64,000 bases of DNA from Halorarum halophilum (lineage in GTDB: Archaea; Halobacteriota; Halobacteria; Halobacteriales; Haloferacaceae): the NCBI RefSeq assembly GCF_013401515.1, contig NZ_CP058531.1, positions 122,743 to 186,742 of the forward strand. Reading direction: 5' to 3'. A program made the position numbers and the translations under genes. Of the stretch, positions 37,343 through 47,078 are shown one piece after another. How positions within the stretch are numbered: position 1 is the first letter of the stretch; the number at the start of each line of letters is the position of its first letter. The notes below the pieces were generated by a model. The model was not told the origin of the DNA and made no database searches. It was given only the letters and a program-made list of their open reading frames with translations.

Positions 37343-37735
37343 ACCGTCGTTGATGGAATGGTCTCGGCGTTAAAGCGGCTCTCCAACTCCGAACCTGGAT
37401 GCAGGCGCCAAACGAGAACAGACAGGACGCGCTTGTGTGAGACGGCCATCGCGGTGGCAGTCGAGGCGATGTGGCGACGTCCGCTATCGGGTCGAGTTGT
37501 TCAATGTGATCTCCTAAACAGACACACTCTCGAACAACCAGAAAACTGAACTCAGTGAGAGTGTTGGTGCAGGTGATCGTAGTGTTCCGTTTTTTCACAG
37601 AGATGTAACTGAGGGGTTGAACGTATCCAAAACTGCCGGTTGGTCGAGATCTGTGCTGTCCCAACGGTGGAGAGAAGCGTTCTGGAAGAACATGGACGAC
37701 AAGCTGACTAGAATGAGAGGTGGGAAAGATTTATT
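37343..37735. other. Intergenic with promoter of transporter genes
   Basis: No gene seen. TTTATTA at 37729-37735 looks like the TATA box of the binding-protein gene; with ~25-base spacing it supports the start at 37760 rather than 37736. Confidence 0.45.
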
Positions 37736-37759
37736 ATGCCATACAAATACGAGTACTTC

Positions 37760-39688
37760 ATGGTAAAGAGAAGCAGGCGTAATGATAGCCATAAGCATGA
37801 AGCTAAGCGTCGACAGATTCTGAAATCCGTCGGTGCGTTAGGAACCGCTGGAGTTGCTGGATTAGCTGGCTGTTCCAGCGATGGCAGTAACACTGGCGGA
37901 AATGGTAGCAACGGTGGTGGTGGGGGCAACGGCGACTCCGCTTCTCTCCGAATGTACATGGACGAGGCGAAGCCAGACGAGATTAACTTCAATCCGTGGA
38001 ACGGTGGCACCGACGATATGCACCGTACTCTCGTCTTCGATTACGCGGCAGGATACCACCAGCAGGAAGATGAGTGGTACAACGTCCTCGTAGAAGACTG
38101 GGAGTGGCCTTCGACGATCAAAGAGGGAGAGACGCTCCAGATCCACATCTTCGACGACTTCACTTGGCACGATGGCACTTCGTACAAAGCGAAGGATTTC
38201 GTCGGCAACCTGCAGCTGCTAGAGTTCTTCGATGATCCGCTCTGGGATTTCATCTCCAAAGCGGAGGCTACTGGAGAAAAGACAGTAGAGCTATCTTTAG
38301 CCAAGAAAGCCAATCAACTGCTCGTTGAGGAGGCACTCTTCGGGGGGAGGCGGTGGATGTACCGTGACGATATATTCAGAGAGAACCTCGAGGCTCTGAA
38401 AAACGCCGGTGGAGACGATGAACGTCAAGGTGCGATGAATGACCTCACGCAGAAGAGGTTCACCGGTAGACAGATGGTAGAACAAGGGCTGGGTTGTGGT
38501 CCACTGAAATATAAAGGGTCAGACGCCACCCGGTTAATCCTCGAGGTGTACGAAGACTACTCGAACCCGCACATAACGGCGGACGACCTCGAATTCGATC
38601 AGGTCGTCATGCTTCCCATTGACACACCGGAACAACGGTGGCAGAAACTCATGAACAAGGAGGCAGACGTTGCACAGAATGCTTCCATCACGAGTAAACA
38701 GATTGAGCAACTGGACAACAATGACAACGACTGGGTTGACTGGATCGTTCAACAGCGCCACACCGGCAGAGCCATCACATGGAACACTCGCCGAAAGCCC
38801 TTAGACAACCGGAAGGTCCGGTGGGCATTAGCAAACGCGATTGACCGCGAATTGATGGTCAAAGGGGAAGCATACGGCGAATTCATGCTCGAGGCTGCCG
38901 ACGTCCCCTGCGGAATGTCAAATTTCCTGACTGACAAGTGGCTCGGTGATCGGAAGGAAGATTATCTCACGTTCGGCAAGACCGGTAACAGAGACGAGGC
39001 GACTAAACTTCTGGAAGGTGAGGGATTCACCAAGGGCGAGGAGTGGTGGAAACGTCCGAACGGAAAGACGTTCGAGATCAGCGTCAAGTCGCCACCGTAC
39101 TTTGCCGGCCGTAGTCAGGCACTGAAACAAACTTTGGAAAGTTTCGGAGTTAAAGTAAAGATCTACAACGAAGAATCGACCACGTACGAGGGACAATCGG
39201 TTCCAAACCATGAGTACGACGCACTGCACTGGTGGCAGGGGCAGGTGACTCCGATTCCGTATAACGGCTATAGCCTCAATATGGTGGAAGAAGCCCACCT
39301 CACTGCTTGGCCGATGAATTGGGACGACGAGAGTTCAGAGAACGAGTACAAGTTGGAAGTGCCACCGATTGGAGAACCCAATGGAAAGAAATCGGTTGTT
39401 GATGTCAATCAAGTCCTCTCAGATCTTTCCGAAGCGACGTCTGAAGAAGAACAGCGACCGCTTCTGCAAAAGCTAGCGTGGGTGTACAACTGGAACCAAG
39501 ACAAAACGTACGACGTGGTCCGGAATCAAGCTTCGCCATATACGACGGATGAGTGGGAATGGCCTCAACCCTCTGGCGACCGGGGGCTTTCCAAAGACGA
39601 ATATGGGGTGGACCAGAACCCGTGGATGCGAGTTGGTAACATTCAGATCTGGCCGATTCGAGCGGGGTACCCGAAAATCAAAGGGTAA
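37760..39688 (+). CDS. ABC transporter substrate-binding protein (family 5, Tat lipoprotein)
   Basis: 642 residues from ATG 37760. Twin-arginine motif in AKRRQILKSVG, hydrophobic stretch, then lipobox LAGC at about 41-44 and a Gly/Ser/Asn-rich linker, so a membrane-anchored lipoprotein exported by Tat. The rest is the SBP_bac_5 (oligopeptide/nickel) fold with LQIHIFDDFTWHDGTSYKAKDF. Haloarchaeal members of this family also bind oligosaccharides and sugar acids. First gene of a complete importer set; the context suggests oligouronate uptake. Confidence 0.93.
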   Translation: MVKRSRRNDSHKHEAKRRQILKSVGALGTAGVAGLAGCSSDGSNTGGNGSNGGGGGNGDSASLRMYMDEAKPDEINFNPWNGGTDDMHRTLVFDYAAGYHQQEDEWYNVLVEDWEWPSTIKEGETLQIHIFDDFTWHDGTSYKAKDFVGNLQLLEFFDDPLWDFISKAEATGEKTVELSLAKKANQLLVEEALFGGRRWMYRDDIFRENLEALKNAGGDDERQGAMNDLTQKRFTGRQMVEQGLGCGPLKYKGSDATRLILEVYEDYSNPHITADDLEFDQVVMLPIDTPEQRWQKLMNKEADVAQNASITSKQIEQLDNNDNDWVDWIVQQRHTGRAITWNTRRKPLDNRKVRWALANAIDRELMVKGEAYGEFMLEAADVPCGMSNFLTDKWLGDRKEDYLTFGKTGNRDEATKLLEGEGFTKGEEWWKRPNGKTFEISVKSPPYFAGRSQALKQTLESFGVKVKIYNEESTTYEGQSVPNHEYDALHWWQGQVTPIPYNGYSLNMVEEAHLTAWPMNWDDESSENEYKLEVPPIGEPNGKKSVVDVNQVLSDLSEATSEEEQRPLLQKLAWVYNWNQDKTYDVVRNQASPYTTDEWEWPQPSGDRGLSKDEYGVDQNPWMRVGNIQIWPIRAGYPKIKG

Positions 39689-40150
39689 GGCCAGAGCACT
39701 GCCGTCTACTACACGACGTAAGATTTCGTGTACGTCAACGATTCGGCAAACCAGTCGTTCTTGCTCGGTGTCCGCAGTTTTTGGCTGCGATATCGAGTTC
39801 AGAGTGAGTCTCGGAAAGCGTCGTTCTAACGCTGGAAGTAAAGCGGAAATAATAGAGTGAGCATCCTACTCCGTCGACCGAGCGGTACAATGCAACCTTA
39901 CGCAAGGTAACGATTCCAGTAATGCGGTCTCTACCGGGAAAGTCAGACGAATCAGACAGTAGACGGCTCTTGGCCCACCTATAGCGACGTAGAACTCGAT
40001 CTGTCCGGATTGTTCCAGTAGGTTTATTTGGGTGCCGTCCATCGATATTTGTGAGCTATATGCATAGACGATGTCCCGCGAAGATGAATTGCCCATCGGA
40101 AAGGATCGAGATAGCTACCTGTACGATCGAAAAATAGCGAGTAAAAACCA
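39689..40150. other. Intergenic within transporter locus
   Basis: 460 bases without a recognised gene between the binding protein and the first permease. A T/A-rich stretch (AAAAATAGCG) precedes the permease start. Confidence 0.4.
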
Positions 40151-41161
40151 ATGAACTACTATTTGAAACGGTTTGTTCGATCAGGATTGACAGCTTACAT
40201 CGTCATTACCTTGACTTTCGTATTGACTCGGCTTATGCCAGGGGGACCTGCCGACTTCGTGCGAGCCAAAGTACGGAGGAGCAATCCTGCTGCTGGACCA
40301 GAGGAAATCAATCGCATGGTGGAACAGTACATAAGCATACGGCCGGACGAACCGATCTGGGTGCAGTATATCGATTATTTCATTTCGCTCTTAAGCTTTG
40401 ATCTGGGGACCTCGTTCTTTTATAACAGATCTGTCTCTGCGATATATGCCGAAGCACTCCCGTGGACCTTGTTCATCATGGGAGTCGCCCTGATAATTAG
40501 CTTGGCAATCTCAATCGCGTTAGGTGCCTTCCTGGCGTATCATGAGGGTACTAAGATAGACTACTTCCTGAGTACGTTCTCGGTGACAATGAATTCCATT
40601 CCGTATTACATTATGGGGGTCTTCCTGCTTGTTATATTTGCATACACGTATGGACTATTCCCGTCCGGCAATCGGACGAGTATGGGTATTGAGGCCGGTT
40701 TCACGCTGGAATACTTTATTGACGTTCTCTGGCACGCGGCACTACCCATTCTGTCAGTTGTACTCACGGCTTTCGGGGGGCGAGCACTTCGAATGAGGGG
40801 TAACGCAATTCGTGTCCTTGGAGAAGATTACTTACAAGTCGCGCGGCTCCGGGGTTTGAAATCTGGTAGAATACGGACCCAGTATGTAGCTCGTAACGCA
40901 GTACTGCCAATCTACACTAGTATAATGATCCAAATTGGGTTTATGCTAGGTGGTTCTATTATTCTCGAACAGATTTTCCGATATCCGGGAGTCGGATATT
41001 TCTTCTTCAGATCGATCAGCTCTCGCGACTACCCACTAATGATGGGTGGTTTCCTAATCATCACCTTCGCCGTCATCATCGCAGTCACGATCGCAGACAT
41101 GACCTACGGGTTAATCGACCCGCGCGCCAGTACTGGAGGCGATTCTCATGAAGCCTACTGA
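40151..41161 (+). CDS. ABC transporter permease, DppB type
   Basis: 336 residues with six membrane helices. N-terminal YLKRFVRSGLTAYIVITLTFVLTRLMPGGP is the DppB/OppB opening helix. The cytoplasmic coupling loop reads LGEDYLQVARLRGLKSGRI (EAA motif). DNA here is clearly more A+T-rich than the upstream enzyme genes, suggesting separate acquisition. It overlaps the next permease by 14 bases. Confidence 0.95.
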   Translation: MNYYLKRFVRSGLTAYIVITLTFVLTRLMPGGPADFVRAKVRRSNPAAGPEEINRMVEQYISIRPDEPIWVQYIDYFISLLSFDLGTSFFYNRSVSAIYAEALPWTLFIMGVALIISLAISIALGAFLAYHEGTKIDYFLSTFSVTMNSIPYYIMGVFLLVIFAYTYGLFPSGNRTSMGIEAGFTLEYFIDVLWHAALPILSVVLTAFGGRALRMRGNAIRVLGEDYLQVARLRGLKSGRIRTQYVARNAVLPIYTSIMIQIGFMLGGSIILEQIFRYPGVGYFFFRSISSRDYPLMMGGFLIITFAVIIAVTIADMTYGLIDPRASTGGDSHEAY

Positions 41162-42167
41162 GGAATCCACACACGAACAGAAGCCCACAAGCACAGACGG
41201 AGGAACGAAGGAATTCCCACTCGCGTCGTTCCAAGAAAATCAGTCGAACGAGAGCGAACTCGGAAGCAGTCGACTACAGGAAATACTCTTAGAATTCCAC
41301 GCAATTTGGAAAGTTGCGTGGTCGGATTGGAGAACGAAGGTAAGTCTCATCGTCTTGGGACTGTACGCACTAATGGGTACTGTCGGGGTCCTAATCGTAC
41401 CGGAACCGACGCTGTACCCAGAAGCCTGGATTCAGCCCTTTACGACGTGGCAGTACCCGCTGGGCACGAACGGTAACGGACAAAGCGTGTTCGGCGCTAT
41501 CGTGCATGCTGCACCTTCGATGTACATAATGATCCTAGCAGGAGGGGTCTTCGCTACGTCCATTGGAGCGACTATCGGAATTGTGTCCGGCTACAAACGT
41601 GGGCGAGTCGACGAACTGCTCATGACGTTCACTGACGTGGCGATGACCATTCCTGGTCTCCCATTAATCATCGTTCTGTCAGCGGTTTTTGAGCCGACTC
41701 ATCCGGTTCTCGTCGGTATCCTTATTTCGATCAATTCTTGGGCTGGCCACGCTCGTGGAATACGGTCTCAGGTACTAACGGTCCGTGAAGAGTCATTTGT
41801 CGAAGCCTCTCGGTTTATGGGCGTCAACACCCGACAAATCCTCACGAGAGACATCACACCCCAGATGATGCCGCTAATCCTGATCGGGTTCGTGGATACC
41901 TCGAAACAGGTCATCTTCAGCTCTGTCGCCCTATACTTCCTTGGCGTACTTCCGTTCGAGGGACTAAACTGGGGCGTTCTGATGAACTTAGCGTACAAGT
42001 CGGGGTCGGCACAGACACCATCCCAGTTCCATGCGTTGCTCTACCCGATCCTCGCCGTCATCTTCCTCTCGTGGGCGATGATAATGTTGGTTCAGGGACT
42101 TGATCGAGTCGTCAACCCACGGATTAGAGCGAAGCACAAATCGGAAAAGAAAGAATCCGGGCAGTAG
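41148..42167 (+). CDS. ABC transporter permease, DppC type
   Basis: 339 residues, starting inside the end of the DppB-type gene (translational coupling). A polar N-terminal extension of ~60 residues precedes the first helix VSLIVLGLYALMGTVGVLIV. Coupling motif REESFVEASRFMGVNTRQIL. PLGTNGNGQSVFGAIVHAAP is the standard DppC loop. Forms the heterodimeric channel with the preceding permease. Confidence 0.95.
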   Translation: MKPTEESTHEQKPTSTDGGTKEFPLASFQENQSNESELGSSRLQEILLEFHAIWKVAWSDWRTKVSLIVLGLYALMGTVGVLIVPEPTLYPEAWIQPFTTWQYPLGTNGNGQSVFGAIVHAAPSMYIMILAGGVFATSIGATIGIVSGYKRGRVDELLMTFTDVAMTIPGLPLIIVLSAVFEPTHPVLVGILISINSWAGHARGIRSQVLTVREESFVEASRFMGVNTRQILTRDITPQMMPLILIGFVDTSKQVIFSSVALYFLGVLPFEGLNWGVLMNLAYKSGSAQTPSQFHALLYPILAVIFLSWAMIMLVQGLDRVVNPRIRAKHKSEKKESGQ

Positions 42168-42593
42168 CCTGTTCTTTCACTTTCTAATCTGAAGTCTACC
42201 CGTTTTCCATCGCATCGGCAGTATTCGAATAAGGTTGAATTGTGAGGTGGACGTGGTTCTTGGGTGTCGTTATCAGAACCCAACACCTCACCGATTATAG
42301 CGACTGTGCGGAAGAGAGAATCCGAAGAGTAAGAGGCGACTTGATCGGGGCACGGCTGAGGCTGCAGATAGTCTGCCTCCTCCTCGGAGCATGATCTCAC
42401 CACGCCACACATGGGAACATCGATATCGTCAACTGCGTTTTCATAACGCCGAAATACCCTCCGAATGCACTCGCCGACCCCTCCGGCCACGCTCAGCTAA
42501 AGCCAGTCAATCACGGCTGTGAGCATTTGCTACCTGTCGGTACCAGTATTTTAGGACAATACTCCTTCCTTTGTCAGAAGATTTTTAATTGAG
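42168..42593. other. Intergenic, no gene recognised
   Basis: Frames on the minus strand have no family character. Several short inverted repeats but nothing classifiable. Confidence 0.4.
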
Positions 42594-42611
42594 ATGCAGG
42601 AATATACTGGT

Positions 42612-42848
42612 ATGGGCGATGATTTCACATCGAAATTCTGGGACAACCTCTGTTCGTTACGCCGGACAGTGTTCTACACCTTCGTCCTCAATCTGCTCTT
42701 CCTGATTCTACTGGGATTTTCGTTTCTGTTTCTCAGTCGAACATCTCCTGGATTTGTGATTCTACAGTTCAATGTGGTAATATTCACAGTAGGTCTGCTC
42801 ATCTCCGGGTTTATCCTTCTGCGGTGCCGGCAATCCGCTCTGGAGTAA
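42612..42848 (+). CDS. Small two-helix membrane protein in transporter locus
   Basis: 78 residues from ATG 42612 (or 84 from 42594). Two hydrophobic segments: VFYTFVLNLLFLILLGFSFLFL and FVILQFNVVIFTVGLLISGFILL, with a short polar N-terminus. No family recognised. It lies between the permease and ATPase genes of the importer, same strand. It could be an accessory subunit or an unrelated insertion. Confidence 0.55.
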   Translation: MGDDFTSKFWDNLCSLRRTVFYTFVLNLLFLILLGFSFLFLSRTSPGFVILQFNVVIFTVGLLISGFILLRCRQSALE

Positions 42849-43061
42849 TGGGTACTCGTTAGCTCCAACTCACTACTTCCGGTGGTGTACGAGCAATTCG
42901 ATGAGGGAAATAATTAAGTAGGAGAGTAACCACACCTTAGATTACGAGTGACAAGGCAGGACTTGACAGGGTCACCATCTAGGAGATAGCCGTTCTCAAG
43001 GCACTCAATACGGTGATGGCGAGATAGTCAAGTCCTTCTTACAAAGCACGAGGCACACATA

Positions 43062-45281
43062 ATGACAGCCAACCAGACCGGAAGCAGTCACATGGCCGAG
43101 AAGTCAACTACGAACCAACAGCTGGATGAAGACGTTATCTTTAGCCTCCGAGACACCTCTGTAACTTTTGACATGGATCGGGGGACTTCTAAAGTCCTCG
43201 ACAACGTTAGTATAGATATCCAGCGGGAGGAAATCCTAGGCGTAGTGGGAGAAAGTGGGAGTGGGAAGTCCATGTTCGCTTCGTCGTTACTCGACGCTGT
43301 TGACGATCCGGGAGTAACTACTGGTGAGATCACATATTATCCTGATAAGGGGGATCCCATCGATATACTGAATCTGAGTGACGAAGAGCTCCGACAACTG
43401 CGCTGGGAAGAAATATCAATGGTCTTCCAAGGCGCGATGAGCTCCTTCAATCCAACATTAAATGTCCGGACTCACTTCAAGGAGACCATCGACGCTCACG
43501 ACGTAGAAGAACAAGAAGGAATGGCAAACGCGGAGGAGCTGCTTTCGGATTTGCATCTTGACCCAGAGAGGGTACTCAACTCGTACCCACACGAACTTAG
43601 TGGAGGAATGAAGCAACGTGCGCTGCTGGCGTTGAGCCTTATTCTTGAACCCGATGTTCTTGTTATGGACGAGCCGACCGCAGCGCTTGACCTGCTGATG
43701 CAGCGGTCGATTCTCGGTCTATTAGAGAAGCTGCAAGAAAAGTACGAGCTAACGATCGTGTTTATCACTCACGATCTCCCACTAGTTGCAGGTTTGTGCG
43801 ATCGACTCGCGGTGTTGTACGCTTTCGATATCGTAGAGGTGGGTCCAACAGAGAAGATGCTAAATCATCCGACTCACCCGTACACACGAGCTCTATTAAA
43901 AGCGGTTCCCAATCTCAATGCATCGCTTTCAGAAATGAGACCCATCGAAGGTTCGAGCCCAGACCCGGTGAACGTGCCTGATGGTTGTTCCTATCATCCT
44001 CGCTGCTCCCTCGCAGACGAACAATGCCGGACTACAGATCCGCCGTATTTCGACGTCGATAGTGATCATCAGACGGCGTGTTACCATTGGGAGGATTCCG
44101 TAGATGAAATCTCATTGACTTCAGAGAGGGATGACTCGAGCGTTACTACGTTCGAGGGTCAACAGTCTTCTGAACCTCTTGTTTCAGCACAAGACCTCTC
44201 TGTGCACTTCAAACAGAAGGGAGATGGTTTCAGCCAGCTCCTGAAAGAGTCGAAGACTGTTCAGGCGGTGAATAACATCGATCTGGATATCTACGGAAAC
44301 GACGTAGTAGTGCTCGTCGGGGAAAGTGGGTGCGGAAAAACTACGCTCGGTAAAGCTTTGATCGGGGGGCAGCGCCCTACCGGCGGTCGCGTCTCCTTCA
44401 GAGATCAAAATATCTGGGTGGCACATGATAACGAGGGCGAGATAGATATCCCCTTCGAGGAGATCCGTCGCTCCTTACAGATCATTCACCAAGATCCGGG
44501 GAGTGCACTAAATCCAAATCGGTCGGTGAAAAAGAGTCTAGAAGTCCCGCTAAATATTACACAACCGGACTTGAGCAAAGAAGAGCGAGTAAGTAGAATC
44601 CTCGCACTGATTGACTACGTCGGGATGTCGCCGCCTGAAGACTACGCTGAGAGGTACCCTCATCAACTAAGCGGCGGCGAACAGCAACGAATCGCTCTCG
44701 TTCGAGCGCTACTAATGAATCCGGAGCTGATCCTCGCAGACGAGGCAGTGAGTGCGCTCGACGTTTCACTCCGTGTAGAGATGATGGACCTTATGCTCAA
44801 ACTTCAGGATCTCTTTGACACGTCTTACGTGTTTATCTCTCACAATCTCTCGAATGCACGATACATTGCTGGGAAAGCGGACGGCCGGATTGCCGTAATG
44901 TATCTTGGCGAGATAGTTGAAATCGGCCCTGCAGAAGAAGTCGTAAGTAACCCGAAACACCCGTACACGAAGGTTCTAAAGTGGTCTACAGCGGAACTTG
45001 ACGTCGATCAGTCATCTGGGAGTCCTCCGATCCGAGGAATAGACATTCCAGACCCAGTCAATCCGCCAAGCGGATGTCGGTTCCATACACGATGTCCGGA
45101 GGCGCGTGAGGTCTGTAAGCAAGAGCAACCTCGCTTACAGAGTGAATCCGGCGATAAACACAACTCTGCGTGTTTCCGGAACTACAGCGAGGATCATCCC
45201 TACTGGAGTAGTGAACCTCTCGCGGAAGCTACAGTGGACAGTCAGAGTCCCTCCAAAAGTGAATCGTCAGAGCAGGCCTAG
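43062..45281 (+). CDS. Fused double ATPase of Opp/Dpp-type ABC importer
   Basis: 739 residues holding two complete ATPase units usually encoded separately (DppD and DppF). Unit 1: Walker A GESGSGKS, signature LSGGMKQRA, Walker B VLVMDEPTAALD, and the oligopeptide-type C-terminal motif HPYTRALL...CSYHPRC. A ~40-residue linker follows. Unit 2: GESGCGKT, LSGGEQQRI, LILADEAVSALD, ending HPYTKVLK...CRFHTRCPEA. The cysteines in each tail match the Fe-S/zinc-like motif seen in this family. It powers the importer whose permeases lie at 40-42 kb. Confidence 0.95.
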   Translation: MTANQTGSSHMAEKSTTNQQLDEDVIFSLRDTSVTFDMDRGTSKVLDNVSIDIQREEILGVVGESGSGKSMFASSLLDAVDDPGVTTGEITYYPDKGDPIDILNLSDEELRQLRWEEISMVFQGAMSSFNPTLNVRTHFKETIDAHDVEEQEGMANAEELLSDLHLDPERVLNSYPHELSGGMKQRALLALSLILEPDVLVMDEPTAALDLLMQRSILGLLEKLQEKYELTIVFITHDLPLVAGLCDRLAVLYAFDIVEVGPTEKMLNHPTHPYTRALLKAVPNLNASLSEMRPIEGSSPDPVNVPDGCSYHPRCSLADEQCRTTDPPYFDVDSDHQTACYHWEDSVDEISLTSERDDSSVTTFEGQQSSEPLVSAQDLSVHFKQKGDGFSQLLKESKTVQAVNNIDLDIYGNDVVVLVGESGCGKTTLGKALIGGQRPTGGRVSFRDQNIWVAHDNEGEIDIPFEEIRRSLQIIHQDPGSALNPNRSVKKSLEVPLNITQPDLSKEERVSRILALIDYVGMSPPEDYAERYPHQLSGGEQQRIALVRALLMNPELILADEAVSALDVSLRVEMMDLMLKLQDLFDTSYVFISHNLSNARYIAGKADGRIAVMYLGEIVEIGPAEEVVSNPKHPYTKVLKWSTAELDVDQSSGSPPIRGIDIPDPVNPPSGCRFHTRCPEAREVCKQEQPRLQSESGDKHNSACFRNYSEDHPYWSSEPLAEATVDSQSPSKSESSEQA

Positions 45282-45466
45282 TCCGAGTACTGATCTCTGA
45301 GAGGGGCTACAGAATACTCACACGTCGACACTTGCATGGTTCTGAGTACGAACGCAGGAACAGCGGTAGGTCACCAGAATTTAAGATGTCGAAAACCACT
45401 GTGAATCGTTTTTCGAGGGACCGGTGCGACGACACAATTATGACCTGACAGCGGTAGCACGCAGAC

Positions 45467-45817
45467 ATGAAACGGTACGAACCGAAGTGCGCGGGCGAAA
45501 CGCTCTACTTGGTAGCTGATAATGACCGCCTCAAGGTGGGATTCGTCGACGACGTGGTGAACGCCGTCGGCGGCGACACGCACGCTATCAAGTACGACGA
45601 GAAACAGCAGACGCAACCGTGGTTGGAGACGGACGACGGAATACTCGAAATCGACATCCGTGAAACGGTAACGACGCTGAACCACACCGAGGAGACAGTG
45701 GCCGAACTCCGCGAGTATGCCATGCAGACCGACCGGTACGGCCTCCCAACACGAACTGTCGAGTTCGCCAACGTCATTGTCGACATCCTCAATCAGCAGG
45801 GTCGGACCAACTCGTGA
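45467..45817 (+). CDS. Hypothetical protein, 116 aa
   Basis: Compact mixed alpha/beta protein (MKRYEPKCAGETLYLVADND start), with no membrane segment or known motif. Charged, acidic, haloarchaeal-like. No family recognised. It stands alone between the ATPase and universal stress protein genes. Confidence 0.6.
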   Translation: MKRYEPKCAGETLYLVADNDRLKVGFVDDVVNAVGGDTHAIKYDEKQQTQPWLETDDGILEIDIRETVTTLNHTEETVAELREYAMQTDRYGLPTRTVEFANVIVDILNQQGRTNS

Positions 45818-46129
45818 GAAGTTGGACGTACAGACCGGCATATCCACACCCGTCTAGTCGTTATGTCGATAACTGCTGGCGCCCACGTGTCCGGTAGTGC
45901 GTGCTCGCCGCCGTCGCAGAGCGGTCGGTCACGAAGTAGCTGGTTGGCGACATAGCCGGGTTCTTCGATTAGTTTTGAGACGGACTACCTGCACCCAGAA
46001 TCCGTTGCCGACCGAAGTAGCCGAATGCGGCCGCAGTGTAAACCTGCTCCGAGACGAATGTATAATGGAACAGCGTCATACCGACGAGCAACGGAATAGC
46101 TTTAATAAACAGAAAGTTATCCAATCGAT

Positions 46130-46594
46130 ATGCAGCCGTTTCTAGTCGTCGTGGATAGTACCGAGCCACACGAACGTCTCGTACGCGAAGCGGGCCGCGT
46201 CGCCGCCGCGACAGGCACACCCCTCGTATTGCTGTCGTGGCTGACCGAGGACAGACTCGAGGAGGATACCGATACGCTCCAAGCGATGAAGGATGCTCTC
46301 CAGACATCGTTCGAGACCAACGATGCCCGAGAACTGGCAGCGCAGTTCGTTCGTGAAACAGCCAACGAGGAATTCACCAATATCGGCGACTCGGTAGAGT
46401 ACGACGTCATCACCATCGTCGCGGACGAGAGCGACCTCGCGGACGAGGTGCTTCGAGTGGCAGAGGAGCGAGGGTGCGGACACATCTACGTCGCCGGGCG
46501 GCAGCGGTCACCAACCGGGAAAGCATTATTCGGCGACACCGCCCAGCGCGTCATCTTGAACTTCGATGGCCTTGTCACCGTCCTTACTGAATAA
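46130..46594 (+). CDS. Universal stress protein (UspA family)
   Basis: 154 residues in a single Usp domain: FLVVVDSTEPHERLVREAGRVA at the N-terminus, Asp of the first strand in place. The ATP-binding motif is G-x2-G-x9-G-S/T-like: GRQRSPTGKALFGDTAQRVI. Nucleotide-binding stress proteins of unknown precise role. Haloarchaea have many copies, often beside transporters, as here. Confidence 0.9.
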   Translation: MQPFLVVVDSTEPHERLVREAGRVAAATGTPLVLLSWLTEDRLEEDTDTLQAMKDALQTSFETNDARELAAQFVRETANEEFTNIGDSVEYDVITIVADESDLADEVLRVAEERGCGHIYVAGRQRSPTGKALFGDTAQRVILNFDGLVTVLTE

Positions 46595-46834
46595 ACAGTT
46601 CGCCCCACTCTCTCACCGATTGGACGCTCATGTATCGGTGTCCCCACAATCGATACTACTTCTTCTTTAGCAAGTACCCTCCATAGCCACTAGAACCCGG
46701 GGCCTGCGGTGGCGTACGTCATCGTATCCGAGGCTCGTCCTCTACCGCCGTGGTCCTCCGGGTTTGCCAGAGAATGAGAGGCGAACCGGACGGAGGACGG
46801 ACGCAGAACGGACGCCAAGCGCTCCCCCGGCGGC

Positions 46835-47003
46835 TCAGCGCAGGTTCTGTTCCTCGAGCCAAGCCTCGAACGGCTCAGGCATGTCGAGGTAGCGCGGCGG
46901 CGCCCGCTCGCGGAGACTCCAGTAATACCGATGTCGGGAGAGACGGGCGGCGCGTTACCCGCCCCTCATCTTCCGACCAGCGCGGTTCGGTGTCGTTCGC
47001 CAT
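46835..47003 (-). pseudogene. Short frameshifted reading frame
   Basis: Starts MANDTEPRWSEDEGRVTRR, changes frame near 46925 and ends YWSLRERAPPRYLDMPEPFEAWLEEQNLR-stop. Both halves look coding, and joined they would make a ~55-residue protein. No family named. Divergent from the glucarate dehydratase by about 75 bases. Confidence 0.35.
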
Positions 47004-47078
47004 GGCTCGGCCGGATCGGTCGTGGTATACGCAGGTCCCACCCATACATTGACGTGCCGTTGGGAGTAGAGAGTCGTC

